Source of the DNA: Elusimicrobia bacterium GWA2_61_42
GTDB taxonomy: Bacteria > Elusimicrobiota > Elusimicrobia > Elusimicrobiales > UBA9959
NCBI GenBank assembly: GCA_001799615.1
Contig: MGTU01000008.1
Location: 62,001-126,000 of the forward strand
DNA: 64,000 bases
Direction: 5' to 3'
Within the stretch, counting starts at the first letter, position 1. Each line of letters begins with the position of its first letter. Below are positions 8,818 to 17,043 of the stretch, one piece after another. Position numbers and translations under genes: made by a program. The notes beneath the pieces were generated by a model. That model was not told the DNA's origin. It did no database searches and saw nothing but the letters and a program-made list of their open reading frames with translations.

Positions 8818-10413
8818 ATGGACAAAACGCGGGCTTTCGCCGAATTCGAAGATTTCTACTCCCTGTTCAGGCCGCTGACGCCTTACGGCCGGGTTTACCG
8901 GGAGGCCCGCCATTTCTTCGCGGACGCCGGGGCGCTCAAAACGGAGTACGACCTGACGGCGGCCATGCAGGCCTACCTTTCCGGGCAGCGCCACAAGGCG
9001 GACAAGCTGCGCTTCCACCTCCGCAACATCCCCGCGGTCGACCTGACGCCCGAGGCGCTCAACGGCGCGGCCGGCCTTTTCCTGGCCCGCAAATTCCTCG
9101 CCAATACCGCCGAGATCTTCAAACTCCTGCCGGCGCCCGTCAGGGCCCGCTTCGGCGCCCGCTGGGCCTCGGCCGAACTGCTGGCCCTCCTGAACAAAGG
9201 CGGCGGCGGCGAGGCCTTCCACATCGCCGACGCCTACTGCCCCGAGCTGGCCGCCGAACGCGCGGCCATAACCGCCTGCGACAAGGCGCTCAAAGCCCTG
9301 CGCGAGAAAAAACTGAAGACCCTGCGCGAGCGCTGGGGCCTGGATTTCACGGACCGGGACTTCCTGGTGATAGCCGAAAGCGCGGCGGCGCGGCTCAGCG
9401 CCGCACCGGAACTTTTCCTGGAGCCTTTCGACGGCTCCCGCGTGACGGTCAAGCCGGTTTACGGCCAGGATTACATGGAAGCCGCGGCCGAACGCGACCG
9501 CCGGCGCGGCCGCGAGCAGGAACTGGAAGCCGCCGTGGTCAAAAAGCTGGCCGCCGCTGCCGCCGCCGAAAAGAAGCCCATCGAAGGCTACGCCGCGGCC
9601 CTGGAGAAGATAGACGTGGCCGCGGAACGCGCGCGCCTGGCCTCGGAGCTGAAGCTCGCGCGGCCGCTGACGCGCAAATATCCTTCGGAGATACGCCTGG
9701 CGAAAGGCCGCTTCCTCCCGCTTGAAACCCGCCTGGCGGCCGCCGGGCTGAAATATACCCCGCTCTCCGCGGTCTTCGCCCGGCGGGTGAACATCCTCTA
9801 CGGGTCCAATATGGGCGGCAAGACCGTGGCGCTCAAGACGCTGGCCTTCCTGCAGCTGGCCGCCCAAAGCGGCTTCTTCGTCCCCGCGGCCTCGTTCGAG
9901 ACCTGCCTTTTCGACGGCCTGGCCTTCATCGGCGGGGCGGAAATGGAAACGGCGGGGGGGCTGAGCAGCTTCGGCCTGGAAATGAACGATTTCGTCGCCG
10001 CCCACGACAAGCTGAAGAGCGGCAGCCTGCTGCTGATGATGGACGAGTTCGCGCGCACTACCAATTCGGAAGAAGCCGCGGCGCTGCTCAGCGCCATCCT
10101 GGAGGACCTGGGGGCCAAGAAGTCCGCTTTCGCCTTCCTGGCCACGCATTTCTCGGGGCTGAAGACGGACAAGGGCGCCGCCAGCTTCAAGATGCGCGGG
10201 TTCGACACGGCGGCCTTCAACGAATACTTCTCGGGCAAGCCCGCCTGCGGCCTGGACGAGAAATTGAAGATGATAAACAAGTTCATGCGCTACGAACTGC
10301 TGGAAGGCGCGCAGGGCGGGGAAGCCAGGGACGCCATCAAGATAGCCGGCATACTCGGCGTGGCCAGGGGTATAATAAAGAAAGCCCAGGAATTTATGGA
10401 GGAGACCAAATGA
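8818..10413 (+). CDS. kamC: lysine 5,6-aminomutase reactivase ATPase KamC (MutS-like)
   Basis: 531 residues. The C-terminal half is a MutS-type ABC ATPase: Walker A GSNMGGKT at 329-336, Walker B ending D409-E410, then the MutS-typical ARTTNSEE segment. There is no mismatch-recognition domain, so this is not a repair MutS. The N-terminal half is alanine- and lysine-rich and probably helical (clamp-like). The kamB-kamC-kamD order identifies it as KamC. Its stop overlaps the kamD start (ATGA at 10410-10413), indicating translational coupling to the enzyme it would serve. Confidence 0.88.
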   Translation: MDKTRAFAEFEDFYSLFRPLTPYGRVYREARHFFADAGALKTEYDLTAAMQAYLSGQRHKADKLRFHLRNIPAVDLTPEALNGAAGLFLARKFLANTAEIFKLLPAPVRARFGARWASAELLALLNKGGGGEAFHIADAYCPELAAERAAITACDKALKALREKKLKTLRERWGLDFTDRDFLVIAESAAARLSAAPELFLEPFDGSRVTVKPVYGQDYMEAAAERDRRRGREQELEAAVVKKLAAAAAAEKKPIEGYAAALEKIDVAAERARLASELKLARPLTRKYPSEIRLAKGRFLPLETRLAAAGLKYTPLSAVFARRVNILYGSNMGGKTVALKTLAFLQLAAQSGFFVPAASFETCLFDGLAFIGGAEMETAGGLSSFGLEMNDFVAAHDKLKSGSLLLMMDEFARTTNSEEAAALLSAILEDLGAKKSAFAFLATHFSGLKTDKGAASFKMRGFDTAAFNEYFSGKPACGLDEKLKMINKFMRYELLEGAQGGEARDAIKIAGILGVARGIIKKAQEFMEETK

Positions 10414-11981
10414 CACCGGTAAAAAGCAAACTAGGACTTTCCCCGACCAAGATAGCCAAAGCCCGCAAGCTGGCCGCCGAAATAACGGCCCCGGTGCAGG
10501 AATTCATCGACACGCACACCACCGTGACCATAGAGCGCGCCACGCTGCGCCTGCTGGGCGCCGACGGCGCGAACGCCGACGGCGTGCCGGTGCCCAACCT
10601 GATAGCCCAGGCCTGCGCCGATAAACTGGCCGGCGGCGCCTCGGTGTTCTACGTCAACGCGCTGGTCAAGCTGGCCAAGACCCCGGCGGAGCTGAACAAA
10701 GAGATAGAGAAAGGCCTGGACATCTCCAAGCTGGAGCTGACCGACAGCCGGCATATCCAGAAAAAAGCCGACGAGCTTATTAAAGGCACGGACGCCCGCA
10801 TAGCCGGCAACGTGGCCCACCGCAACGCCCAGCTCAAGCTCTCCAAGGACAGGATCAAGTCCCCTATGATCTACGTCATAGTGGCCACGGGCAACATTTA
10901 CGAGGACGTGAAGCAGGCGCAGGCGGCCGCCCACCAGGGCGCCGACATCATCGCCGTGATCCGCACCACCGGCCAGAGCCTGCTGGACTACGTACCCTAC
11001 GGCCCCACCACCGAAGGCTTCGGCGGCACCTACGCCACGCAGGAGAACTTCCGCATCATGCGCAAGGCGCTCGACGAGACCGGTGAGAAGGAGGGCCGCT
11101 ACATCCGCCTGGTGAACTACTGCTCCGGCCTCTGCATGCCCGAGATCGCCGCCATGGGCGCGCTGGAGCGCCTGGACATGATGCTCAACGACTCGATGTA
11201 CGGCATCCTGTTCCGCGACATCAACATGTACCGCACCTTCACCGACCAGTTCTTCTCCCGCATGATCAACACCGCGGCCGACATCATCATCAACACCGGC
11301 GAGGACAACTACCTCACCACCTCGGACGCCGTGGAGAAGGCGCATACCGTGCTGGCCAGCCAGTTCCTCAACGAGAAGTTCGCCGCCAACACCGGCATGC
11401 CCAACCGCCTGATGGGCCTGGGGCACGCCTTCGAGATCAACCCCGACGTCAAGAACGGCTTCCTGTACGAATACGCGCAGGCCCTGATGGCCAGGGAGAT
11501 CTTCCCCGAGCACCCGCTCAAATACATGCCCCCGACCAAGTTCATGACCGGCGACATCTTCAAGGGCCTGGCCATGAACACGCTGTTCAACTTCGTCTGC
11601 AAGGCCACCGGCCAGGGCATAGCTTTGCTGGGCATGCTGACCGAGGCCATCCATACGCCCTACCTGCAGGACCGGCACCTCGCCATAGATAACGCCCTGT
11701 ACGTGCACAATACCATGGAAGGCTTCAAGGACGAGATAGAGTTCAAGAAGGACGGCATCATGGCCCGCCGCGCCCGCCAGGTGCTGGACGAGACCACCAG
11801 TTTCCTGTCCGAAGTAAAAGCGCAAGGCCTGTTCAAGGCCATAGAGACCGCCATGTTCGCCGAGATCAAGCGCCCGCGCGACGGCGGCAAAGGCTTCGAC
11901 GGCGTCTACGAGAAGACCGCCGACTACTGGAACCCGGTAGAGACCTACCTTAAAAAGAAACTGAAGATAGCCGGTAAATAG
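10410..11981 (+). CDS. kamD: lysine 5,6-aminomutase, alpha subunit
   Basis: 523 residues, the normal length for the large TIM-barrel subunit of lysine 5,6-aminomutase. It begins with the family N-terminus (LGLSPTKIAKARKLA) and carries the conserved RTTGQSLLDYVPYGPTTEGFGGT block that binds PLP and substrate. With KamE it shifts the epsilon amino group of L-beta-lysine to C5 using adenosylcobalamin and PLP. Leucine codons are mostly CTG (about 33 CTG to 9 CTC by hand count), the opposite of kamE and the following gene. Confidence 0.95.
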   Translation: MTPVKSKLGLSPTKIAKARKLAAEITAPVQEFIDTHTTVTIERATLRLLGADGANADGVPVPNLIAQACADKLAGGASVFYVNALVKLAKTPAELNKEIEKGLDISKLELTDSRHIQKKADELIKGTDARIAGNVAHRNAQLKLSKDRIKSPMIYVIVATGNIYEDVKQAQAAAHQGADIIAVIRTTGQSLLDYVPYGPTTEGFGGTYATQENFRIMRKALDETGEKEGRYIRLVNYCSGLCMPEIAAMGALERLDMMLNDSMYGILFRDINMYRTFTDQFFSRMINTAADIIINTGEDNYLTTSDAVEKAHTVLASQFLNEKFAANTGMPNRLMGLGHAFEINPDVKNGFLYEYAQALMAREIFPEHPLKYMPPTKFMTGDIFKGLAMNTLFNFVCKATGQGIALLGMLTEAIHTPYLQDRHLAIDNALYVHNTMEGFKDEIEFKKDGIMARRARQVLDETTSFLSEVKAQGLFKAIETAMFAEIKRPRDGGKGFDGVYEKTADYWNPVETYLKKKLKIAGK

Positions 11982-11992
11982 CTGGAGACCCT

Positions 11993-12730
11993 ATGTTCAT
12001 AAAACCTTACGGCGACACATCCAACGACGGCGCGGTGCAGCTTTCCTTCACCCTGCCCGTCAAGAACTGCGGCAGGGCCAAAGAGGCCGCCAGGCTCTAC
12101 GTGCAGAAACTCGGCTTCCAGAAAGTCGACGTAGTCCACGCAGCCGCCCTCTCCGAAGAATTCACCTTCTTCGTAGCCTACGGCAAGACCGAAACGGGCA
12201 TAGACTACGACAAAGTGGAATACGCCGAAGCCGTCGACAAATACATGTCCATGGACGAGATCAACGAGTTCATAAAGACCAACTTCAAGCGCAAGCTGGT
12301 CATCATCGGCGCCTGCACCGGCACCGACGCCCACACCGTGGGCATAGACGCCATCATGAACATGAAAGGCTACAACCACCACTTCGGCCTGGAGCGCTAC
12401 CCCATGATAGAAGCCCTCAACATGGGCTCCCAGGTCCCCAACGAGAAGATCCTCGCCAAAGCCAAAGAACTCAAAGCCGACGCCGTCCTCGTCTCCCAGA
12501 TAGTCACCCAGAAAGACGTGCACATCAAGAACCTCACCGAGCTCATAGAGCTCGCCGAGGCCGAGAAAATGCGCGGCAAAACCCTCCTCGTAATGGGCGG
12601 CCCCCGCGTCAACAACAAACTGGCCAAAGAGCTCGGCTACGACGCCGGCTTCGGCACCGGCACCTACGCCGAACACGTAGCCACTTTCGTAGTAAAAAAA
12701 CTCTACGAGCGAATGACGAGTAAGAAGTAG
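11993..12730 (+). CDS. kamE: lysine 5,6-aminomutase, beta (B12-binding) subunit
   Basis: 245 residues. The cobalamin-binding motif DAHTVG places the axial histidine at H114. K125, eleven residues later, matches the spacing of the H133/K144 pair in the Clostridium sticklandii enzyme, so it should carry the PLP. The C-terminal Rossmann-like domain ends with the GGPRVNN segment that cups the corrin. It lies 11 bases after kamD with a GGAGA ribosome site. It uses CTC rather than CTG for leucine (14 to 4 by hand count), unlike kamD beside it. Confidence 0.95.
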   Translation: MFIKPYGDTSNDGAVQLSFTLPVKNCGRAKEAARLYVQKLGFQKVDVVHAAALSEEFTFFVAYGKTETGIDYDKVEYAEAVDKYMSMDEINEFIKTNFKRKLVIIGACTGTDAHTVGIDAIMNMKGYNHHFGLERYPMIEALNMGSQVPNEKILAKAKELKADAVLVSQIVTQKDVHIKNLTELIELAEAEKMRGKTLLVMGGPRVNNKLAKELGYDAGFGTGTYAEHVATFVVKKLYERMTSKK

Positions 12731-12754
12731 CTGTCAGCAGGTAAGCGACCCGGA

Positions 12755-12885
12755 GCCGGACGCAGGGACCGGGTTAGCAAAACCCTGCCGGAAGCCCGAG
12801 CTTGCGTAAGCGCGAGGGCTGAGGCGGGGAAGGGCAAGCACGGTGTGCGCGACCCTGTTTTTGCGTTCCGGTCCCTGTGGCCGGC
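12755..12885. repeat. multi-hairpin element bounded by an 18-bp inverted repeat
   Basis: Bases 12755-12772 pair with 12868-12885 over 18 positions with one mismatch and one G-U. Three smaller hairpins lie inside: 12771-12785 (GGGTT/AACCC), 12793-12820 (AGCCC/GGGCT with an inner GCTT/AAGC) and 12831-12856 (AGGG/CCCT around GCAC/GTGC), then a short T run at 12858-12862. This fills most of the 200-base gap between kamE and the aminotransferase. It could be a MITE-like mobile repeat, an mRNA processing or attenuation structure, or a structured RNA. I found no cobalamin or lysine riboswitch signature in it. Confidence 0.6.
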
Positions 12886-12930
12886 GCAGGCAGACTTATT
12901 TACGAGAAAGCGGACAAAGGAGCTAATATA

Positions 12931-14175
12931 ATGGCTGAACATCTTAAACTCGACAACTCGGAGCGGCTTTATAAGGAAGCCCAGGAACTCATACCCGGCG
13001 GCATGATGGGCATACGCCGCCCGTATAACTTCGTCCCCGGCGAATACCCCATCTTCTTCGACTCCGCCAAAGGCGGCAAAGTCACCGACGCCGACGGCAA
13101 CGAATACCTCGACATGCTCTGCGCCTACGGCCCCATCATCATCGGCCACCGCGAACGCGAGATCGACGCCGCCGTCATCAAACAGATAAAAGAAAAAGGC
13201 TTCTGCATGTCCATCGTGCAGGAAGTCCAGAACACCCTAGCCAAAAAAGTCATCTCCCTCGTGCCCTCCGCCGAGAAAGTCGTCTTCACCAAGACCGGCT
13301 CCGACTCCACCACCCTCGCCACCCGCATAGCCCGCGCCTTCACCAACAAGCCCAAGATCATCCGCTGCGGCTACCACGGCTGGGCCGACTGGTGCGTGGA
13401 AGGTAAAGGCGGCGTGCTGCCCAAGACCTACGAGGACACCCTCGAGTTCGAATACAACGACCTCCAGCAGCTCGAAGACCTCCTCAAGGCCAACCCCGGC
13501 CAGGTCGCCGGCATCATAGTCACCCCCATAGGCCACCCCAACGCCCACGAAGTCCAGATGCCCAAGCCCGGCTTCCTCGAAGGCGCGAAGAAACTGGCCG
13601 AAGCGCACGGCACTGTGCTCATCTTCGACGAGATCCGCACCGGCTTCCGCGTCAGCATGGGCGGCGCGCAGAAACTCTTCGGTGTAACCCCGCACATGTC
13701 CGTGTTCGGCAAAGCCATGGCCAACGGCTACGAAATAAGCATGGTCGCCGGCCGCAAGGACATCATGGACGTCCTGATCAGCAAAGCCTTCGTCAGCTCC
13801 ACCTACTTCAACAACACCCTGCCCATGGTGGCCGCCCTCAAGACCATGGAAATACTCGAGCGCGACAACATGCTGGACGTCATAGCGAAGCGCGGCCACG
13901 CCTTCTGCAAAAAAGTCCGCAAGCACGTTAAAGCCAGCGGCCTGGCCGTGCAGTTCACCGGCGAGCCCTGGATGCCCTACATCACCTTCGACAAGGACGA
14001 GACCGGCGCCTATAAGAAGACCCGCGTGAACTTCTACACCCAGCTCATCCGCCGCAAAGTCTTCCTGCAGCCCTATCACCACGGCTACGTAGCCTACAGG
14101 CATTCCGTAAAGGACCTCAACTACGCCGCCGACATGATAGCCGAGTCGCTGGAAGAGGCCAAGAAAGCGGCCTGA
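12931..14175 (+). CDS. class III (GSA-like) aminotransferase, probable 3-aminobutyryl-CoA transaminase (Kat-type)
   Basis: 414 residues of the fold-type I class III aminotransferase family, closest in appearance to glutamate-1-semialdehyde aminomutases. The PLP lysine is K261 (VFGK) and the ring-binding aspartate is D233 in IFDEIRTGFR. The start has an AAAGGAG ribosome site at 12916-12922. It ends the lysine operon, and no kal deaminase gene is present. In Candidatus Cloacamonas acidaminovorans an aminotransferase in this setting converts 3-aminobutyryl-CoA to acetoacetyl-CoA, so that role is inferred here. A heme-pathway HemL function is less likely because no other hem gene is near. Confidence 0.8.
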   Translation: MAEHLKLDNSERLYKEAQELIPGGMMGIRRPYNFVPGEYPIFFDSAKGGKVTDADGNEYLDMLCAYGPIIIGHREREIDAAVIKQIKEKGFCMSIVQEVQNTLAKKVISLVPSAEKVVFTKTGSDSTTLATRIARAFTNKPKIIRCGYHGWADWCVEGKGGVLPKTYEDTLEFEYNDLQQLEDLLKANPGQVAGIIVTPIGHPNAHEVQMPKPGFLEGAKKLAEAHGTVLIFDEIRTGFRVSMGGAQKLFGVTPHMSVFGKAMANGYEISMVAGRKDIMDVLISKAFVSSTYFNNTLPMVAALKTMEILERDNMLDVIAKRGHAFCKKVRKHVKASGLAVQFTGEPWMPYITFDKDETGAYKKTRVNFYTQLIRRKVFLQPYHHGYVAYRHSVKDLNYAADMIAESLEEAKKAA

Positions 14176-14183
14176 CCCGCCTT

Positions 14184-14218
14184 GAGCCCTGCGGGGGGGC
14201 AAAGACCCCGCAGGGCTC
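14184..14218 (+). terminator. strong hairpin ending the lysine operon
   Basis: A perfect 13-bp stem (14184-14196 with 14206-14218) and a 9-base loop lie 8 bases after the aminotransferase stop. There is no long T run after it, so it may act as a 3' end stabiliser or a weak intrinsic terminator. Confidence 0.6.
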
Positions 14219-14233
14219 TAAAGGCGCCGACAA

Positions 14234-15076
14234 ATGAAAGAACGAACACTAAAGCGAGTACACGGAACCTGGGCCGTACTGCGCCTGGCCGTCCAGAAAT
14301 TCATGCACATAGACGGCGGCCAAAGGTCCGCCGCCTTCGCCTACAGCGCCTTCTTCGCCCTTTTCCCGCTCATAGTGCTCTTCGTCACGGTCGCCTCCAT
14401 GTTCATGGACAGGAGCACCGCGGCGGGAGTAGTGATCTCCTACGTAGAGAAGTTCGTCCCCATAAGCGGGGAAATGCAGCGGTACGTGTTCGACACCGTC
14501 TCGCGCGTTATCCGCTCCCGCGGCCAGGCCGGCACCGTGGCCCTTATAATGCTGGTCTGGGTATCCGCACAGTTCTTCACCACCCTGATACAGGCGGCGA
14601 ACCGCGCGTGGGGCACCTCGGGCGCCGACTGGTGGAAACTCCCGCTCAAAAGCCTGGCGCTGCTCCTCATAACCAGCGCCGCCGTGCTGGCGGGCATCGG
14701 CGTGCCCGTAGTCGGGAAGATGGCCGCCGGCCTTTTCAAGACCGGCTTCTTCCTGCCTCTGGCGTACAAGATCTGGCTGTTCTTCGTCCCCTGGCTGGTG
14801 GTTTTCTTCAGCCTGACTTTTTTTTACAAACTGGCCCCGCACCGCCGCACACGGTATTCCGAAGTCTGGCTGTCCGCGCTGTGCGCCGCGCTGCTGCTGC
14901 ACGGGGCGCAGACCCTGTTCGTCCTGTACCTGAAGCATATCGCCGCGCTCAGCGCGCTGTACGGCGCCTTCGGCGGCATCATGGCCCTGCTGCTGTGGAT
15001 CTACCTCTCCGGCGTGATCTTCATTTTCTGCGCCTGCCTCAGCGCAGCCCAGGCCGCCACCCGCACCCATACCTGA
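14234..15076 (+). CDS. YihY/UPF0761-family inner membrane protein
   Basis: 280 residues. The family opening GGQRSAAFAYSAFFALFPLIVL is recognisable, and about six hydrophobic segments follow (near residues 45-65, 105-125, 135-160, 180-200, 220-240 and 250-270). Members were once annotated as ribonuclease BN but are polytopic membrane proteins of unsettled function. It has a modest AAAGG ribosome site and is followed 2 bases later by a glycosyltransferase, suggesting cotranscription. Confidence 0.85.
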   Translation: MKERTLKRVHGTWAVLRLAVQKFMHIDGGQRSAAFAYSAFFALFPLIVLFVTVASMFMDRSTAAGVVISYVEKFVPISGEMQRYVFDTVSRVIRSRGQAGTVALIMLVWVSAQFFTTLIQAANRAWGTSGADWWKLPLKSLALLLITSAAVLAGIGVPVVGKMAAGLFKTGFFLPLAYKIWLFFVPWLVVFFSLTFFYKLAPHRRTRYSEVWLSALCAALLLHGAQTLFVLYLKHIAALSALYGAFGGIMALLLWIYLSGVIFIFCACLSAAQAATRTHT

Positions 15077-15078
15077 CC

Positions 15079-16284
15079 ATGCCCGACAGACCCCTCATCA
15101 TACACATCATAACCAGGCTGGAACCGGGCGGCTCCAGCCGCAATACTATCGATTCGTGCGCGGCGCAGGCAGCGGATTACGACGTGGCGCTGCTGGCGGG
15201 GCCCCACCCGGATTCGGCGCAGCTGCTGAAACTGCTGCCGCCGACGGTAAACTACATAGAGATCAAGGATCTCCGGCGCGAGATCTCCTCGGCGCACGAC
15301 TTCAAGGCGCTGCGCGAAATACGGGCGGTCATAAAACGCCTTAACCCGGCCATAGTCCACACGCACACCTCCAAAGCCGGGGCCCTGGGTCGCCTGGCCG
15401 CCTCAATGGCCAACCTGGGCGCAAGCAGACCCGCGGTGATAATCCATACCCCGCACGGGCACCTGCTCTACGGCTATTACGGGCCCTTTAAAACTTTTAC
15501 CTTCCGGCTGGCCGAGAGATTCCTGGCCAAGTTCACCGACCGCTTAATAGCCCTGACCAAGGGCGAACTGCAAGAATCCTGCGCGGCCGGCATAGGCCGC
15601 CCAAAACAATGGACAGTCATACACAGCGGCGTAGACTTCAAGCCGCCGGCCGTGCCCGCCCATAAACGGGACCTGGACATACCCGCCGACGCGCTGGCCG
15701 TGGGCACCGTGGCCAGGCTGGAAACCGTCAAAGGCGTGGAATATCTGGTCCGCGCGGCGGCGCTGCTCGCCAAAAGCGTACCAGCGATAAAACTTAAGTT
15801 CGTGATCATAGGCGGGGGGGAGCTGGAAGGGCCGCTGCGCGCGCTGGCCGCCGAACTGGGCGTGGCCGACCGCGTCATCTTCACCGGCTTCCGCAGGGAC
15901 GCCACCGCGCTGGCGGCGGCGCTGGACATTTACGCCCAGCCCTCGCTCAACGAGGCCATGGGCCGGGCCCCCCTGGAGGCCCAGGCGCTGGGCCTGCCTG
16001 TAGTGGTAAGCCGCGTTTGCGGCCTGCCGGATATAATAAAGGAAGGCAGCACCGGCTTCTCCGTGAAACCCGCCGATGCGCAAGCCCTGGCCGCCGGCCT
16101 GGAGAAACTGATACTTTCTCCGGACCTGCGGGCGCGCATGGGAGCCGCCGCAAAGGTCTGGGCCCTGGAAAAAGACGCAACCGGCTTCCCGCGGTTCGGC
16201 CCGGAAAGCATGAATATCCAACTTAAAAAGTTCTATAATGAACTTATACGGGGTCAGGCAGAGGGGACTACATTTCATGGCTAA
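15079..16284 (+). CDS. glycosyltransferase family 4-like protein
   Basis: 401 residues with GT-B architecture. The N-terminal half starts HIITRLEPGGS and contains the THTSKAGALGR segment. The C-terminal half has the GT4 sugar-nucleotide region (TVARLETVKG, later the PSLNEAMGRAPLEAQALG block holding the EX7E-type glutamates). It resembles capsule or lipopolysaccharide glycosyltransferases and looks paralogous to the gene at 47341, which shares HIITRL..GG and the THSSKAGILGR-like segment. The ATG at 15079 follows the YihY-like stop by 2 bases; its end overlaps the receiver gene by 8 bases. Confidence 0.85.
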   Translation: MPDRPLIIHIITRLEPGGSSRNTIDSCAAQAADYDVALLAGPHPDSAQLLKLLPPTVNYIEIKDLRREISSAHDFKALREIRAVIKRLNPAIVHTHTSKAGALGRLAASMANLGASRPAVIIHTPHGHLLYGYYGPFKTFTFRLAERFLAKFTDRLIALTKGELQESCAAGIGRPKQWTVIHSGVDFKPPAVPAHKRDLDIPADALAVGTVARLETVKGVEYLVRAAALLAKSVPAIKLKFVIIGGGELEGPLRALAAELGVADRVIFTGFRRDATALAAALDIYAQPSLNEAMGRAPLEAQALGLPVVVSRVCGLPDIIKEGSTGFSVKPADAQALAAGLEKLILSPDLRARMGAAAKVWALEKDATGFPRFGPESMNIQLKKFYNELIRGQAEGTTFHG

Positions 16285-16636
16285 AATACTCGCGGTGGAC
16301 GACGACCTGAGCATACTGGAACTCTACAAAGAGATCTTCATAAAGGCCGGCTTCGAGATACAGACGGCCGAGGACGCCGTCTCGGCCGTGATGCGCTATC
16401 AGGAATTCAAGCCCGACCTGCTGGTGCTGGACGTGGACATGCCGGCCGGCGGGGGGCAGAAGGTCTTCGACCGCCTGCGCAACCTGTTCCAGACCGCCAC
16501 GCCCATCATCTTCTCCACCGGCATGCCGGAAAGCGTGCAGAACCTCGCCCGGAACCTGAACGTGGTAGTCCTGAAAAAGCCCGTCAGCCCGGAGCTGCTG
16601 ATAGCGGAAACCAAAAAATTACTGAAAATGCCTTAA
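16277..16636 (+). CDS. stand-alone response-regulator receiver protein
   Basis: 119 residues, a single CheY-like receiver domain and nothing else. The acidic pocket is D8-D9-D10, the phosphorylated aspartate is D52 (LDVDMPAGGG), the switch residue is S80 or T81, and the conserved lysine is K100 (LKKP). No output domain and no kinase gene lies nearby, so it must signal by protein contact. It starts inside the glycosyltransferase stop region, with an AGAGGGGA ribosome site upstream, and is followed by a clear terminator. Confidence 0.9.
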   Translation: MAKILAVDDDLSILELYKEIFIKAGFEIQTAEDAVSAVMRYQEFKPDLLVLDVDMPAGGGQKVFDRLRNLFQTATPIIFSTGMPESVQNLARNLNVVVLKKPVSPELLIAETKKLLKMP

Positions 16637-16656
16637 GCCGCGTTAACAAGTAACGG

Positions 16657-16688
16657 AAAAACCGGGTATAAAAGCCCGGTTTTTTTTG
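16657..16688 (+). terminator. intrinsic terminator after the receiver gene
   Basis: Seven-bp stem (AACCGGG at 16660-16666 with CCCGGTT at 16675-16681) continuing into a run of T to 16687. The remaining bases to the ferredoxin start at 16828 hold only a short GCACCC/GGGTGC hairpin (16757-16771) and no gene that I can see. Confidence 0.85.
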
Positions 16689-16827
16689 ATATACTTTTTA
16701 AAGCACCAAGCGCGACTTCCGGCAGCCAGAACAGACCCTTAGCGCTGAACCATGCGGCACCCGACGGGTGCGCAGCACGATTCGGAAACCAGGCCAGCCC
16801 GCCGCGCACAATCACCCCGGAGGTTCT

Positions 16828-17031
16828 ATGCCGAAGATGGAAGTTGACGTGGATAAGTGCAAGGGCTGCTACCTGTGCATACAGGTCTGCCCCAAGAAGT
16901 GCATCGAAAAATCCGATAAATTCTCCAAGACCGGCTATTACCCGGCCAGGGACTCCAAGGAAGGCTGCTGCATAGCGTGTCTGGCTTGCGCGCGCATCTG
17001 CCCCGACCTTGCAATTAAGGTCTATAAATAA
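16828..17031 (+). CDS. 2-oxoacid:ferredoxin oxidoreductase, delta (4Fe-4S ferredoxin) subunit
   Basis: 67 residues with two complete [4Fe-4S] motifs of the CxxCxxCxxxC type (CKGCYLCIQVC and CIACLACARIC). Located immediately before the alpha subunit gene with a GGAGG ribosome site, it matches the small ferredoxin-like delta subunit of four-subunit KOR/VOR enzymes. It should pass electrons from the beta subunit cluster to free ferredoxin. Confidence 0.88.
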   Translation: MPKMEVDVDKCKGCYLCIQVCPKKCIEKSDKFSKTGYYPARDSKEGCCIACLACARICPDLAIKVYK

Positions 17032-17043
17032 GGAGGCATGATC

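Noticed and set aside
10431-11825. Long open frame antisense to kamD
   Set aside because: Shadow of the kamD gene; no start site, motif or neighbour supports it.
12731-12930. Cobalamin or lysine riboswitch in the kamE to aminotransferase gap
   Set aside because: The GCCACTG-type B12 box and the lysine-riboswitch core are absent; only generic hairpins are seen.
14184-14218. Possible phage or integron attachment site in the hairpin after the lysine operon
   Set aside because: No integrase, tRNA or duplicated flank is nearby; a hairpin at an operon end is the simpler reading.
14182-15078. Upstream extension of the glycosyltransferase at 15079
   Set aside because: It covers the YihY-like gene in another frame and has no homology; the ATG at 15079 starts the conserved domain.
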